From Sansalvadorimonas sp965243775 (lineage in GTDB: Bacteria > Pseudomonadota > Gammaproteobacteria > Pseudomonadales > Endozoicomonadaceae), in the NCBI GenBank assembly GCA_965243775.1, contig CBDEWF010000162.1, positions 62,001 through 126,000 on the forward strand: 64,000 nucleotides of DNA, written 5' to 3'. The notes beneath the pieces are model-generated. The model was given only the letters and a program-made list of their open reading frames with translations. It ran no database searches and was not told the DNA's origin. Positions within the stretch are counted from its first letter, which is position 1, and each line of letters begins with the position of its first letter. A program made the position numbers and the translations under genes. Of this stretch, positions 53,258 through 62,421 are shown piece by piece.

Positions 53258-53924
53258 ATGGGATTTGGTAATAGTAAAAAGGATCGTTTTCTTAAAAACC
53301 GTCCGCAGTCTGGTATCGAAACTTCAGATATTGCAGAGCGATGCAAGTTTAATTTCTCTTACTTTGATGCCACGCAAGACTGTGACCAGTCTTTTGAAGA
53401 CTGGGGCGGTTCAGGTCATAACAGTACCTCTCTGCCCACATTAATGGAAAAGATAAAAGAATTTACCAAGCTTCCACTGTCATACTGGAAAGGACAAAAG
53501 TTAAATGGATTGCCAATTCTGGCTTATTATGGAGATTTCCCGAAGAAGTCAGATTTCAAGCACCCATCCCATGTGCCACATGATGCTTACTGGGTTCGGT
53601 TTCGGCTGGCAAGCAAGGTGCGCCTGATTGGTTTTGTTATCCCCGGAGAGCTTAACGGAAAGGAAGTTGGGGCTCTGTTAACAATAGATGTTGGTTTATT
53701 TCTCAAAGTTAGTGATTACGCTGAATAGAGGAAGTAACCAAATTTTCTATGAAGCCCGAATGCCAAGCTATACAGGGTGCACGGAAGTACTACCAACATG
53801 TAGTGTTAACAGAGCCGAAGTTGGCAAAGGAAAGAAAAAACATCTTCTCGATGCCAATACCTTCTATGTTGTGTTTCTGGATAAAGACCACCGTTTTTAC
53901 AAGGTCGGTGACGAAAAAAAATAG
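53258..53924 (+). pseudogene. Partner gene of the ATPase, interrupted by a MITE
   Basis: The ATG at 53258 is 7 bases after the ATPase stop. The protein (MGFGNSKKDRFLKNRPQSG..., then ETSDIAERCKFNFSYFDA, ILAYYGDFPKKSDF, VRLIGFVIPGELNGKEVG) is broken at 53671 by a 146-bp element. Removing the element and one 8-bp target copy restores a single 170-codon frame ending ANTFYVVFLDKDHRFYKVGDEKK. The family is familiar to me only as a conserved hypothetical protein found beside such ATPases. With the insertion, translation ends at 53728 in foreign codons, so the C-terminal 35 residues are lost. Confidence 0.85.
53671..53816. mobile_element. 146-bp MITE with 25-bp terminal inverted repeats and 8-bp target duplication
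   Basis: The left end starts GGCTCTGTTAACA (53671-53695) and the right end (53792-53816) is its complement with 2 mismatches in 25. Both sides carry the same 8 bases GAAGTTGG (53663-53670 and 53817-53824), the target duplication. It holds no transposase, so it depends on one elsewhere. Confidence 0.93.
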
Positions 53925-53932
53925 CTTCAGCC

Positions 53933-53958
53933 GGGAGCCGGAATCTAATCCGGCTCCC
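53933..53958. terminator. Terminator-like hairpin between the ATPase pair and serA
   Basis: GGGAGCCGGA (53933-53942) and TCCGGCTCCC (53949-53958) form a perfect 10-bp stem. It sits between two convergent genes; there is an A-run on the left, so it suits serA termination best. Confidence 0.75.
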
Positions 53959-53975
53959 TACAGTGAAGATACAAT

Positions 53976-55205
53976 TCAATACAGCACTCTGCAGCGGATA
54001 GTGCCCTCAATCTTTCTGAGTTTGGTAATCACATCTCTGCTGTGCCTGGCTTCGATATCCGTGACAACATATCCGATCTTGTCATTGGTCTGCAGGTACT
54101 GACCGCTGATATTGATATTGTCATCGGAGTAGATCTGGTTGATGTGGCTGAGTACCCCCGGAATATTGTGGTGTACATGCAAAATCCTGTGGTTGCCGTC
54201 GTGGGTAGGAAGTGATGCTTCCGGAAAGTTCACAGACGACAGAGACGTGCCGTTATCGCTGTAACGTATCAGCTTGCTGGCAACCTCCTTGCCGATATTG
54301 GCCTGAGCCTCAAGGGTGCTGCCACCGATATGGGGAGTAAGAATCACATTATCAAATTCTCTCAGGGGAGAGATAAATTCATCACTGTTTGAGTGTGGTT
54401 CTTCCGGAAAGACATCAATAGCGGCTCCCAGCAGGTGCTCTCCCCGGAGAGACTGGGTCAGAGCTGTGATATCCACAACTGTTCCCCTGGCAGCATTGAT
54501 CAGAATACTGCCTTTCTTCATAACTGACAGCTCATGGGCACCGATCATCCATTGGGTGGCAGGTGTTTCGGGAACATGGAGGGTGACAATATCTGCAGTG
54601 GAGAGAAGATCGTCCAGTGTCTCCATCTGTACCGCGTTACCCAAGGGAAGTTTGGTTTCAATATCGTAAAAGATCACTTCCATCCCCAGGGATTCAGCCA
54701 TCACGCTCAGCTGGCTGCCAATATTGCCATAGCCGACAATACCCAGTTTTTTCCCCCGGACCTCATAGGAGTTGGCTGCACTTTTCAGCCACCCTCCCCT
54801 GTGGGCCATGGCATTTTTTTCCGGAATGCCCCGGGCCAGAAGAATAGCTTCCGCCAGTACCAGCTCGGCAACAGAGCGGGTATTGGAATAAGGGGCGTTG
54901 AAAACCGGAATACCGAACTCTGTTGCAGCTCCCAGATCAACCTGGTTGGTACCTATACAGAAACACCCTACACCGATCAGACGCTCAGCGGATTCGAAAA
55001 TATCCCGGGTTAACTGGGTTCGGGAGCGGATTCCCACAAAGTGTGCGTGGGAGATCTTTTCCTTAAGCTCATTATCCGGCAGAGCTGTTTTCAGGTATTC
55101 AATATTATTGTAACCGGCAGCCTGCAGTGCATCGACTGCAGATTGATGCACGCCCTCGAGAAGCAAAAAGCGGATCTTGCTTTTTTCGAGTGAATTTGTG
55201 GTCAT
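53976..55205 (-). CDS. serA: D-3-phosphoglycerate dehydrogenase
   Basis: First enzyme of serine synthesis, 409 residues, same length as the E. coli enzyme. It shows the NAD-binding GIVGYGNIGSQ, catalytic-domain FVGIRSRTQLT, the INAARGTVVD and ILTPHIGGSTLEAQ signatures, and a C-terminal ACT domain (NIPGVLSHINQIYSDDNINISGQYL) for serine feedback. The enzyme also makes D-2-hydroxyglutarate from 2-oxoglutarate to recycle NADH; the divergent gene at 55378 encodes the enzyme that removes it. Confidence 0.97.
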   Translation of the reverse strand: MTTNSLEKSKIRFLLLEGVHQSAVDALQAAGYNNIEYLKTALPDNELKEKISHAHFVGIRSRTQLTRDIFESAERLIGVGCFCIGTNQVDLGAATEFGIPVFNAPYSNTRSVAELVLAEAILLARGIPEKNAMAHRGGWLKSAANSYEVRGKKLGIVGYGNIGSQLSVMAESLGMEVIFYDIETKLPLGNAVQMETLDDLLSTADIVTLHVPETPATQWMIGAHELSVMKKGSILINAARGTVVDITALTQSLRGEHLLGAAIDVFPEEPHSNSDEFISPLREFDNVILTPHIGGSTLEAQANIGKEVASKLIRYSDNGTSLSSVNFPEASLPTHDGNHRILHVHHNIPGVLSHINQIYSDDNINISGQYLQTNDKIGYVVTDIEARHSRDVITKLRKIEGTIRCRVLY

Positions 55206-55218
55206 TCTTTAGTCCTGA

Positions 55219-55262
55219 CTGCGTTTTGGTTTGTGTTTTGGTTTTTGCGTTTTGGTTTTATA
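55219..55262. repeat. GTTTTGGTTT direct repeats in the serA leader
   Basis: TGCGTTTTGGTTT, then GTGTTTTGGTTTTT, then GCGTTTTGGTTTTA: three copies of GTTTTGGTTT just upstream of the serA start (as read on the plus strand). They may affect the mRNA leader or act as binding sites. They could also arise from slippage. Confidence 0.5.
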
Positions 55263-55377
55263 TCTGGCCGACTCTTCACCGGGAAAATCATATTAACATA
55301 GGGATACTAATAAGGAGGGAAAAAACTTCGGTTAATGCGTACAATCGGCTTCAGGATGTCCGGACAGTGAAAGAATA

Positions 55378-56769
55378 ATGAATCATAAGCCGTTAATAGA
55401 TAGCCTCGTAGCTGCTGTTGCTCCTGCGCGAGTGCTCACCGATTCAGATTCCCTTCAGCAGTATGGCCGTGACTGGACCCGCTTTCATGAGCCTGCTCCC
55501 CTGGCGATTGTTCTGCCCTCTTCCAATGACGAGGTGCAGGCTGTCGTTCGTTTTGCCAGAGAGAAAAAGCTGGGGCTGGTTCCATCGGGAGGACGAACAG
55601 GCCTGAGTGCCTCGGCTGTAGCTACTGATGGGGAGATAGTGGTTGCCTTTGACCGGATGAATACAATCCTGGACTTTAATCCTGTCGACAGAACAGTTGT
55701 TTGTGAGCCTGGTGTAGTGACCGAGCAGCTGCAACAGTTTGCTGAAGATAAAGAGCTGTTTTACCCCGTTGATTTTGCCTCCAGTGGCTCCAGTCAGATT
55801 GGGGGAAATATTGCTACGAATGCTGGTGGTATCAAGGTGATTCGTTACGGCATGACCAGGGACTGGGTAGCCGGCCTGAAGGTTGTGACGGGAGCCGGTG
55901 AGCTTCTGGAGTTAAACGGTGGCCTGGTGAAAAACAATACTGGCTATGATCTGCGGCAGCTGTTTATTGGAGGAGAGGGAACCCTTGGTTTTATTGTTGA
56001 AGCGACAATGAAGTTGATCCGCCCTCCGGAAAACCTCACGGCACTTATGCTGGGTGCGGAGGATATGAGTGGAGTGATGTCCATTCTGGAAAGCTTCCAG
56101 CAGAAGATTGATCTGACCGCCTTTGAGTTTTTCTCTGAACAGGCATTGTCCCGTGTGGTTGAACATAATTATGTTCAGCGGCCATTCGAAACACCAACCC
56201 CGTTTTATGCCTTGATTGAGTTTGAAAATACCAGCGAAGCTGTTTCCGATACAGTTATGGAACTGTTTGAACACTGCATGGAACAGGGCTGGGTTCTGGA
56301 TGGAGTGATGAGCCAGAGTCTTTCCCAATTACAGAACCTGTGGGCATGTCGGGAGTTTATCAGCGAAACCATTACCCGCTGGACACCCTACAAAAATGAT
56401 ATCTCTGTTGTGGTATCCAAAGTGCCAGAGTTTCTGAAAGAGATTGATGCTGTGGTAAGCCGGGAGTATCCAGAGTTTGAGATTATCTGGTTTGGCCATA
56501 TAGGTGATGGCAACCTGCACCTGAATATACTCAAGCCCGATTCACTCTCAACGGAAGAGTTTCTACAAAAGTGCAATCATGTAAGCCAGTGGGTTTTTGA
56601 AATTGTGCAGAAGTATGGTGGCTCTATTTCTGCGGAGCATGGTGTTGGATTGTTGAAAAAGGATTACCTGACCTATACCCGCAGCGAAGCTGAGATTGAT
56701 TTGATGCGCGGGATCAGGAAGGTGTTTGATCCGGATGGGGTGATGAACCCCGGGAAAATATTCGATTGA
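55378..56769 (+). CDS. FAD-linked D-2-hydroxyglutarate dehydrogenase (GlcD/D2HGDH family)
   Basis: 463 residues. The N-terminal FAD-binding domain (VPSGGRTGLSASAVA, GGNIATNAGGIKVIRYGMTRDWV) is followed by a C-terminal FAD-oxidase domain with GHIGDGNLHLNI and ISAEHGVGLLKKDYL. Family members oxidise D-2-hydroxyacids. The divergent pairing with serA is the arrangement in pseudomonads, where this enzyme oxidises the D-2-hydroxyglutarate made by SerA and so pulls serine synthesis forward. A glycolate oxidase GlcD role is less likely because glcE/glcF are absent. ATG at 55378 follows a GTGAAAGAATA leader. Confidence 0.92.
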   Translation: MNHKPLIDSLVAAVAPARVLTDSDSLQQYGRDWTRFHEPAPLAIVLPSSNDEVQAVVRFAREKKLGLVPSGGRTGLSASAVATDGEIVVAFDRMNTILDFNPVDRTVVCEPGVVTEQLQQFAEDKELFYPVDFASSGSSQIGGNIATNAGGIKVIRYGMTRDWVAGLKVVTGAGELLELNGGLVKNNTGYDLRQLFIGGEGTLGFIVEATMKLIRPPENLTALMLGAEDMSGVMSILESFQQKIDLTAFEFFSEQALSRVVEHNYVQRPFETPTPFYALIEFENTSEAVSDTVMELFEHCMEQGWVLDGVMSQSLSQLQNLWACREFISETITRWTPYKNDISVVVSKVPEFLKEIDAVVSREYPEFEIIWFGHIGDGNLHLNILKPDSLSTEEFLQKCNHVSQWVFEIVQKYGGSISAEHGVGLLKKDYLTYTRSEAEIDLMRGIRKVFDPDGVMNPGKIFD

Positions 56770-56879
56770 TCTGAATATTGCATGGTTAACCAGAGTCGGT
56801 AAGGACAATTCCCCCGATAGAAATTGTGCCGGCTATAATCCAAGGATTATTAAGTAAAAAAGCTGACAAGGATTGTCAT

Positions 56880-59108
56880 ATGGCTTATGGAATGCCGCCT
56901 AGGGCGAACTGGCCAAGTTTGACAGAGTTCAAGCAGGCTGTGGATAGACTTTCTCAAGATGGTGCCAAGAGTTCTGATCAACTCGCATTGGCTGAGAATG
57001 GGCGGCTGGTTACTGCAGTAGAGTACATGCAGCAATATAGCAATCAGGAAGGTGCTACAGGGTTTGCCGGTTGCAATGCGAACTTGAAGAGCTATGTTCA
57101 ACATCACTTAACCGGTAAACCCCTGACGGAAAGAAAGGTTGAGCATGTATCACAGAATATATCCAAGGGAACATACCGCATAACATTTGGAGATCTGAAA
57201 GGTGCGCTCTCAACTATGGAGATCCAAAATGCGCCTACCCCCCAAGCTGCTTCCTCTGCAGCACCGGGTGCAGTACTGAATAAACAGCAGCATAAGCAAC
57301 TATCCCAGTTTGTTCTGGATAAACTGCGTGAGAATAAGCCGAATATCCATGATTTGAAAACTGCGGGTCAGTATCTGGATCTCCTTGTCGAAAGATACCC
57401 CGAGGATGTGCAGAAATTACGTGATGTGTACTGTTTTCAAGGGCCGGATAAATTTATAAGATCTGCAGAGTTGCTGGATGAATTATGGTTTAAGTACGAT
57501 TACCCCCCAGAGCCAGAACCTCAACCCTCAGAACGTGCGGTACAGAGGCAGCAACCTTCACCTCCGCCTCAGGCGCAGGTATACAAACGTCCCAAACTTG
57601 AGAAGGAAACTGACTCGCCTGAAAAAATAGCAAGTGATGCCTCTTATTATACAGGCCTGCAAGGGGAGGCTGAGGGTCTTTTAAGGAGGCTAGATGACTG
57701 GAGGCTGCAAGGCGGTCCAGTTAAATCTATAGAGCAAGTCCTGGCATATCTCGCTAAGCAACCGAAGTTCCCTATCAAGGCAAATGAGATTCCTGCAGCA
57801 ATGGCTGCGAAGGGTGGTCTGCTGGAGTTCGCTAATCTACCTGCTGACTTAAGGCCAAAGTCGCAAAACAAGGCATCTGTACAGGTGCGTGAGCTTGCAG
57901 TGCCGGCAGGAACCTATCGCTCAGCAAATTTTTCAGAAAACAGATATGTAGATTGTCATCCAGCCCCTTTACCAGCAGAAGGACAGAGTACTCTTCAGCG
58001 AAATAACTCAAAAGTCTCTTCGCAGGAGCTGGAAGAGCTGGAGTTTCGTGTTGTTCCTGAATACTGGAAAGTGCATCAAAAGATTATTGATGCTAAAGCC
58101 AAAGCCAGGGATGAAGGGGCTAGATTACCTCCAAGAGAGGGCTTTCCTCCTAGGGGCAGGCCAACATCTTTTCATCACATTCTCGGGGCTGAGTCTGAAA
58201 GCAGCCAGGAAGTTAACGGTGTAGGCCTGGCCACAGCCCAAGGAAAACGCACTGATGGCAATAATGAAGATGCCCATGTAGCTCAACGATTTCAGATTCA
58301 ATCTGGAGGTGCTTCCATCACCGTTACTATGACCGGTGTGCTGGATGGTCATAGTGATCATAATTTCGGTGACCGGGTATCCCGGCGTGTTGCTGGTCAG
58401 TTGCAAAACTGTCTTAGAAAGCGGCTTGAGCAATATAACCCTGATGGCTTGACAGAAGTTGGTGTTTGGAATGCCCTCAAGCTGGCTCTGGCTGATGTTG
58501 ACAGAGATGAGTACTTGTTTCAGGCGGTAATCGACTGTTCGGGTACTACAGTGAATCTTGCTCTGGTTATTGGTGACCGGCTATGGATTGTTAATGTCGG
58601 CGATAGCCGGGCTATGCTTGCCTATCCGGATGGACATTTTCTGCAATTATCCCAGGATGCCAAACCAGGATATAAACCTTGGGTGAGGGGCTCTGAGCTT
58701 GAAGTCAATGAGCACTCTAAGCGGGTAGAAAAACGGGGAGGGCATATTGAGCAGGATCAGCATTCCCAATATAGAGCTGCGCCTCCACCTGCTGCTATTG
58801 GAGGACGATCAGCAACAACAGGTGCAGTAGGAGATCACGCTATGGGAGGGGTGCTTTCTCCCCGGCCTAGAATTACGTCTTATCCTCTCGATGAAATCCA
58901 GGGCGCAATGCTGGTGCAGTGTTGTGATGGGGTTTTTGATGTTGCTAACTGTGGGCAGGTTTCCGAGTATCTTTGTAATAAGACTGCTGTGTGGCAAAGT
59001 CTGGATACCAGGCATGCAGCTGAGAGCCTTTTGGGAGCGAGCTACGATGCAGGCTCGAGAGATAATTTGACAGTTGTAATGGCACCGGTGACAGCACTGC
59101 AGGCGTAG
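56880..59108 (+). CDS. Large protein with a C-terminal PP2C-type phosphatase domain
   Basis: 742 residues from the ATG at 56880 (AAGGA upstream; an in-frame GTG at 56826 is rejected). The N-terminal 450 residues are unknown, with Pro/Gln-rich linkers (about 215-250). The PP2C domain spans about 445-742: RTDGNNEDAH near 457, GVLDGHSDH near 488, DCSGTTVNLALV, VNVGDSRAML, VQCCDGVFD near 681 and SRDNLTVVM near 727. All metal-binding Asp positions of PPM phosphatases are present, so activity is expected. It forms a local cluster with two more PP2C genes and may oppose the Ser/Thr kinases of this genome. No secretion signal is seen. Confidence 0.85.
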   Translation: MAYGMPPRANWPSLTEFKQAVDRLSQDGAKSSDQLALAENGRLVTAVEYMQQYSNQEGATGFAGCNANLKSYVQHHLTGKPLTERKVEHVSQNISKGTYRITFGDLKGALSTMEIQNAPTPQAASSAAPGAVLNKQQHKQLSQFVLDKLRENKPNIHDLKTAGQYLDLLVERYPEDVQKLRDVYCFQGPDKFIRSAELLDELWFKYDYPPEPEPQPSERAVQRQQPSPPPQAQVYKRPKLEKETDSPEKIASDASYYTGLQGEAEGLLRRLDDWRLQGGPVKSIEQVLAYLAKQPKFPIKANEIPAAMAAKGGLLEFANLPADLRPKSQNKASVQVRELAVPAGTYRSANFSENRYVDCHPAPLPAEGQSTLQRNNSKVSSQELEELEFRVVPEYWKVHQKIIDAKAKARDEGARLPPREGFPPRGRPTSFHHILGAESESSQEVNGVGLATAQGKRTDGNNEDAHVAQRFQIQSGGASITVTMTGVLDGHSDHNFGDRVSRRVAGQLQNCLRKRLEQYNPDGLTEVGVWNALKLALADVDRDEYLFQAVIDCSGTTVNLALVIGDRLWIVNVGDSRAMLAYPDGHFLQLSQDAKPGYKPWVRGSELEVNEHSKRVEKRGGHIEQDQHSQYRAAPPPAAIGGRSATTGAVGDHAMGGVLSPRPRITSYPLDEIQGAMLVQCCDGVFDVANCGQVSEYLCNKTAVWQSLDTRHAAESLLGASYDAGSRDNLTVVMAPVTALQA

Positions 59109-59196
59109 CTTCTTGTTATATGGTGTTTACCCACAATTACAGTCACATGAGCTCTGCTGAGTAGATCTCATGAAAAAGAGTGAGCATGTCCCAGAG

Positions 59197-60663
59197 TCAT
59201 GCTGAAAGCTCTTTGCTCTCTTTTTGGGTGCTTTCTTTTGTGGGTAGTTGCTGTGTTGTCACACTGGAGCGAACCCCTTCAGTTATATAGCGAAGATCAA
59301 TCAGTGCAACAGAAATATCATCATGTGAATGTGCTTTTCTCGCAGCTAAAGTCAGAACCTGTGTGATTTGTGCTGTTGAGCAGCCTTTATCCCGCAGTTT
59401 TTTAATGATTGCACAGATGGTTTTGCCAGACGTGACTTTCCATAGCCCATCGGTTCCCATGACCAGGAAATGGTTATCCCAGCCCTCTTCCGGTTTTAGG
59501 GTTTTGATAATTTTCGGCCGCGGGTTGGCAACCCCATGAAAATTCCTGTCTCCCAGAGATCTGGCCATTGACAAAGAGCGTTTTCCATCGCTTTGTATAC
59601 GTTTGCCGTTTTTTACCACTGTACCTCCCCTTCTGTCGATCTGTTTACTGCGTTCAGGGCTGCCGGGAAGGAAGGCTTCGGTCAGGGCTTCACAGGAGTA
59701 GTCAGGTTTCAGCAAGACCTGCATTGAGTCTCCCGTGTTGGCAGTCCACAAGTTGCCTTGAATAATGCTGGATACAGATGCTGTTGTACCACCCTGGACA
59801 TAGCGTTTGTTGAGAGTGCGGTCACATGTAACAAACCCTACTTTGTGAGCATTCCATATCACTGTATCGTTCCAGCTCTCTGAATCGGTGCTGTCTGGAA
59901 CGACATACTTGTCAACACGTTGTAGGACATCCTCTATTACAATGGCCGAAGCTATTCTGGCCAGGTTTTCACTATTTCTACCATGTCCATCAAAAATTCC
60001 AGCGTATGGAATTTTCTTTTCCTGGCCTTTCTGTGGTTGAAATATTTGCTCCCCACGAATAAATACATCCTGCAGATCATGGCTGTGCTTTCCAACACTA
60101 GAGGTTTGTATTTGATAGCAGCTTCCCCAGAAGCTTTTATTAAGGGCCTGTGTATATGCACCAGTGTCTTCAAACAGTGATTCACGTTCCATTTCGCACA
60201 TCTGGGCAAACAGCTCGCTGTTTTCAGGAGAGTGGCTATCCAAGTATTTGGCAGCCTGCCGGCTGGCTTTCTGTAGCTTCTCTCTTACCCGCTCTGGTTG
60301 GGGAACAATACGGTAATCCAGGTTGTTCATATCGTCTGCCAAGACTGATTTGCAGGGTGTGAATGAAAGCGGCAGTTGATCGATATCGATATAGCGGGAA
60401 TTTGTTTCATCAGGTGAAATCTTGCGAATGGTACGGTAGTTAAATACAGGTTTCTCTGTTGCCTCTCCGGGGAAGGAAGTCGTTTCTTCAGTTTTTATTT
60501 TTTTCGCCTGGCCTTCTTCAGGAGAAGGGGACCCTTTCCTCTTGTTACTGTTTCCATCTGCTGGTGGTTGAGGTGACAAAGTAATATCAGAAGATCCCGA
60601 ACCAGATAATGTTTGCGGTGATAGCCTTGGCTCCATTTCTAAGTCTTTTGAATTTCTCTTCAA
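59197..60663 (-). CDS. PP2C-type protein phosphatase, paralogue 1
   Basis: 488 residues. The N-terminal 120 residues are Ser/Pro/Lys-rich with a basic cluster (GQAKKIKTEE). The PP2C domain has LQDVF (in place of NEDA), GIFDGHG near 225, GGTTASVSS, WTANTGDS, ARSLGD, VMGTDGLW and SHDDISVALID. It is similar along its whole length to the next gene (60907-62313), including the DSRYID-type segment (SRYIDIDQLPLSFTPCKS), so the two are tandem duplicates. Convergent with the large PP2C gene upstream. Confidence 0.9.
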   Translation of the reverse strand: MKRNSKDLEMEPRLSPQTLSGSGSSDITLSPQPPADGNSNKRKGSPSPEEGQAKKIKTEETTSFPGEATEKPVFNYRTIRKISPDETNSRYIDIDQLPLSFTPCKSVLADDMNNLDYRIVPQPERVREKLQKASRQAAKYLDSHSPENSELFAQMCEMERESLFEDTGAYTQALNKSFWGSCYQIQTSSVGKHSHDLQDVFIRGEQIFQPQKGQEKKIPYAGIFDGHGRNSENLARIASAIVIEDVLQRVDKYVVPDSTDSESWNDTVIWNAHKVGFVTCDRTLNKRYVQGGTTASVSSIIQGNLWTANTGDSMQVLLKPDYSCEALTEAFLPGSPERSKQIDRRGGTVVKNGKRIQSDGKRSLSMARSLGDRNFHGVANPRPKIIKTLKPEEGWDNHFLVMGTDGLWKVTSGKTICAIIKKLRDKGCSTAQITQVLTLAARKAHSHDDISVALIDLRYITEGVRSSVTTQQLPTKESTQKESKELSA

Positions 60664-60906
60664 AAGAATTTTAGAGTGCTGGTTTAAAGGATTGGTGCGA
60701 GCGTAATAACAGATTTGTTAGTTATTCTTTACAGGGAAAAAACTTTGGGTAAACCATGGATAAAATCAAGATAATTAGACTTACCAGAGGTGCAGATTCA
60801 TCGATGTTCGAAAACTGAGATTTAAATGAATGCTTCGAAAACCTCTCCGTCCAAAAAACCTTAGTTTTTCACGAGTTTTTTACTGATTTTTTGGGTGGTG
60901 CCAGGC

Positions 60907-62313
60907 TTATTTTCTTTTCTGTTTCTTTTTATGCCTTTGATTGATCCTTGTCTTGGGTGTTTTCACAGATTCCGTCACGCTGGAGCAAACACCTTCATAC
61001 ATATAGCGAAGATCAACCAGAGCAACAGATATATCATCTTTTGAACCTGCCTTCCGTGCAGCTAAAGCCAGAATTTGTGTGATCTTCGATGTTGAATAAT
61101 TTTTTTTCCGCATTTTTTTAATAGCGTTACAGATAGTCTCATCAGAGGTGGCATTCCATAGTCCATCGGTGCCCATTAACAGGAAATGGTTATTCCAGCC
61201 TTGTTTAGGTTTTCTGGTTTTGGTGATTTTCGGTCGGGGATTAGAAACCCCATGATATTTTTTATCTCCTAAAGATCGGGCCATTCCCAAAGAGCCATCT
61301 CCTTTGCTTTGCAGGCGCTTGCCGTTTCCTGTGACAGTGCCTCCCCTTCTTTTAATCTCTCTCTTACGCTGTCGGCTGCCAGGAATCGCAGCTTCTGTCA
61401 GAGCTTTCCAAGAGTAGTCTGGATACAGCAGAATCTGTTTTGAGTCCCCTGTATTCGCAGTCCATAAATGGCGATGAAAAAAACTGGATACAGATGCTGT
61501 TGTACCACCCTGGTCATAAGGTTGATGGAGAGTGCGGTCACAAGTCACAAATCCTACTTTGTGAGCGTTCCATAACACAGTATCGTTCCAGGTCTTTGAA
61601 TCGTCTTTTTCTGCAAATGCATATCTGTCAGCACGTTGCGAGATATGCTCCATTACACTCATCGAGGCAGTCAGGGCTACTTTCTCACCATCTGGGCCAT
61701 GGCCATCAAAAATACCGGCGTATGGAATAGTCTTTGTCGAGCCTTTTTTAGGCCTATGCTGATGCTTGCCGCAGGTAAAAACATCCTGCAGTACGTGATT
61801 CCTATTTCCAGTTTTCGAGGTTTGCAATTGGTAGCAGCTTCCCCAGGGGCCCCTGGTATGGTTCCGTGTCAGTGTGTCAGACTTCTTTTTCAGTGACTTA
61901 AAGCTATCTCCACACTTTCTGGCAAACCGGCCATTACGCTCAGGACATTGGCCATCTGAATACTCATCAGCAAGTCGGCTGGCTTTTCGCAACTTTTTTT
62001 TCACTTTTTCTGGCTCAGGAACAACACGGTAATCAAGGTCGTTCATATCCTTTTTTGAAAGTGACTTGCAGGGGGTAAAAGAAATTGGCAGTTGTTTGGT
62101 GTCGATATAGCGGGAATCAGGATCCTCAGGTGAAAGTCGGCGAATGGCACGAAAGTTAAATACAGGCCTTTTGGGGGGGGAGGAAACTTCACTCTCAGAT
62201 TCGCTCACTTTAAGATGCGAAGAGTCTCTCTTTTTTCCGTGGTGGCTTTTTATTTTCTGAGATGGCCCAGCAGAAGACCACAAATTTGTATAGCTACGTA
62301 ACAGCTCCCACAT
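60907..62313 (-). CDS. PP2C-type protein phosphatase, paralogue 2
   Basis: 468 residues with the same layout as the gene at 59197: basic N-terminus (KIKSHHGKKRDSS), SRYIDTKQLPISFTPCKS, GIFDGHGPDG, GGTTASVSS, WTANTGDSKQ, ARSLGDKK, LMGTDGLW and SKDDISVALVD. The C-terminus is very basic (NQRHKKKQKRK), possibly nuclear- or nucleic-acid-directed. The exact start is uncertain because there is no clear ribosome site. Its 5' flank borders the end of a group II intron. Confidence 0.88.
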   Translation of the reverse strand: MWELLRSYTNLWSSAGPSQKIKSHHGKKRDSSHLKVSESESEVSSPPKRPVFNFRAIRRLSPEDPDSRYIDTKQLPISFTPCKSLSKKDMNDLDYRVVPEPEKVKKKLRKASRLADEYSDGQCPERNGRFARKCGDSFKSLKKKSDTLTRNHTRGPWGSCYQLQTSKTGNRNHVLQDVFTCGKHQHRPKKGSTKTIPYAGIFDGHGPDGEKVALTASMSVMEHISQRADRYAFAEKDDSKTWNDTVLWNAHKVGFVTCDRTLHQPYDQGGTTASVSSFFHRHLWTANTGDSKQILLYPDYSWKALTEAAIPGSRQRKREIKRRGGTVTGNGKRLQSKGDGSLGMARSLGDKKYHGVSNPRPKITKTRKPKQGWNNHFLLMGTDGLWNATSDETICNAIKKMRKKNYSTSKITQILALAARKAGSKDDISVALVDLRYMYEGVCSSVTESVKTPKTRINQRHKKKQKRK

Positions 62314-62421
62314 ACCTATTTTGGAATCCCTGCAACTTCCAATTAGAAACTATTTTGATCTCTGGCTTACGGGATCGTTCGGAGTGGGTAACAGTTTTGT
62401 CAGTTTTACTTTACAGTGGAA

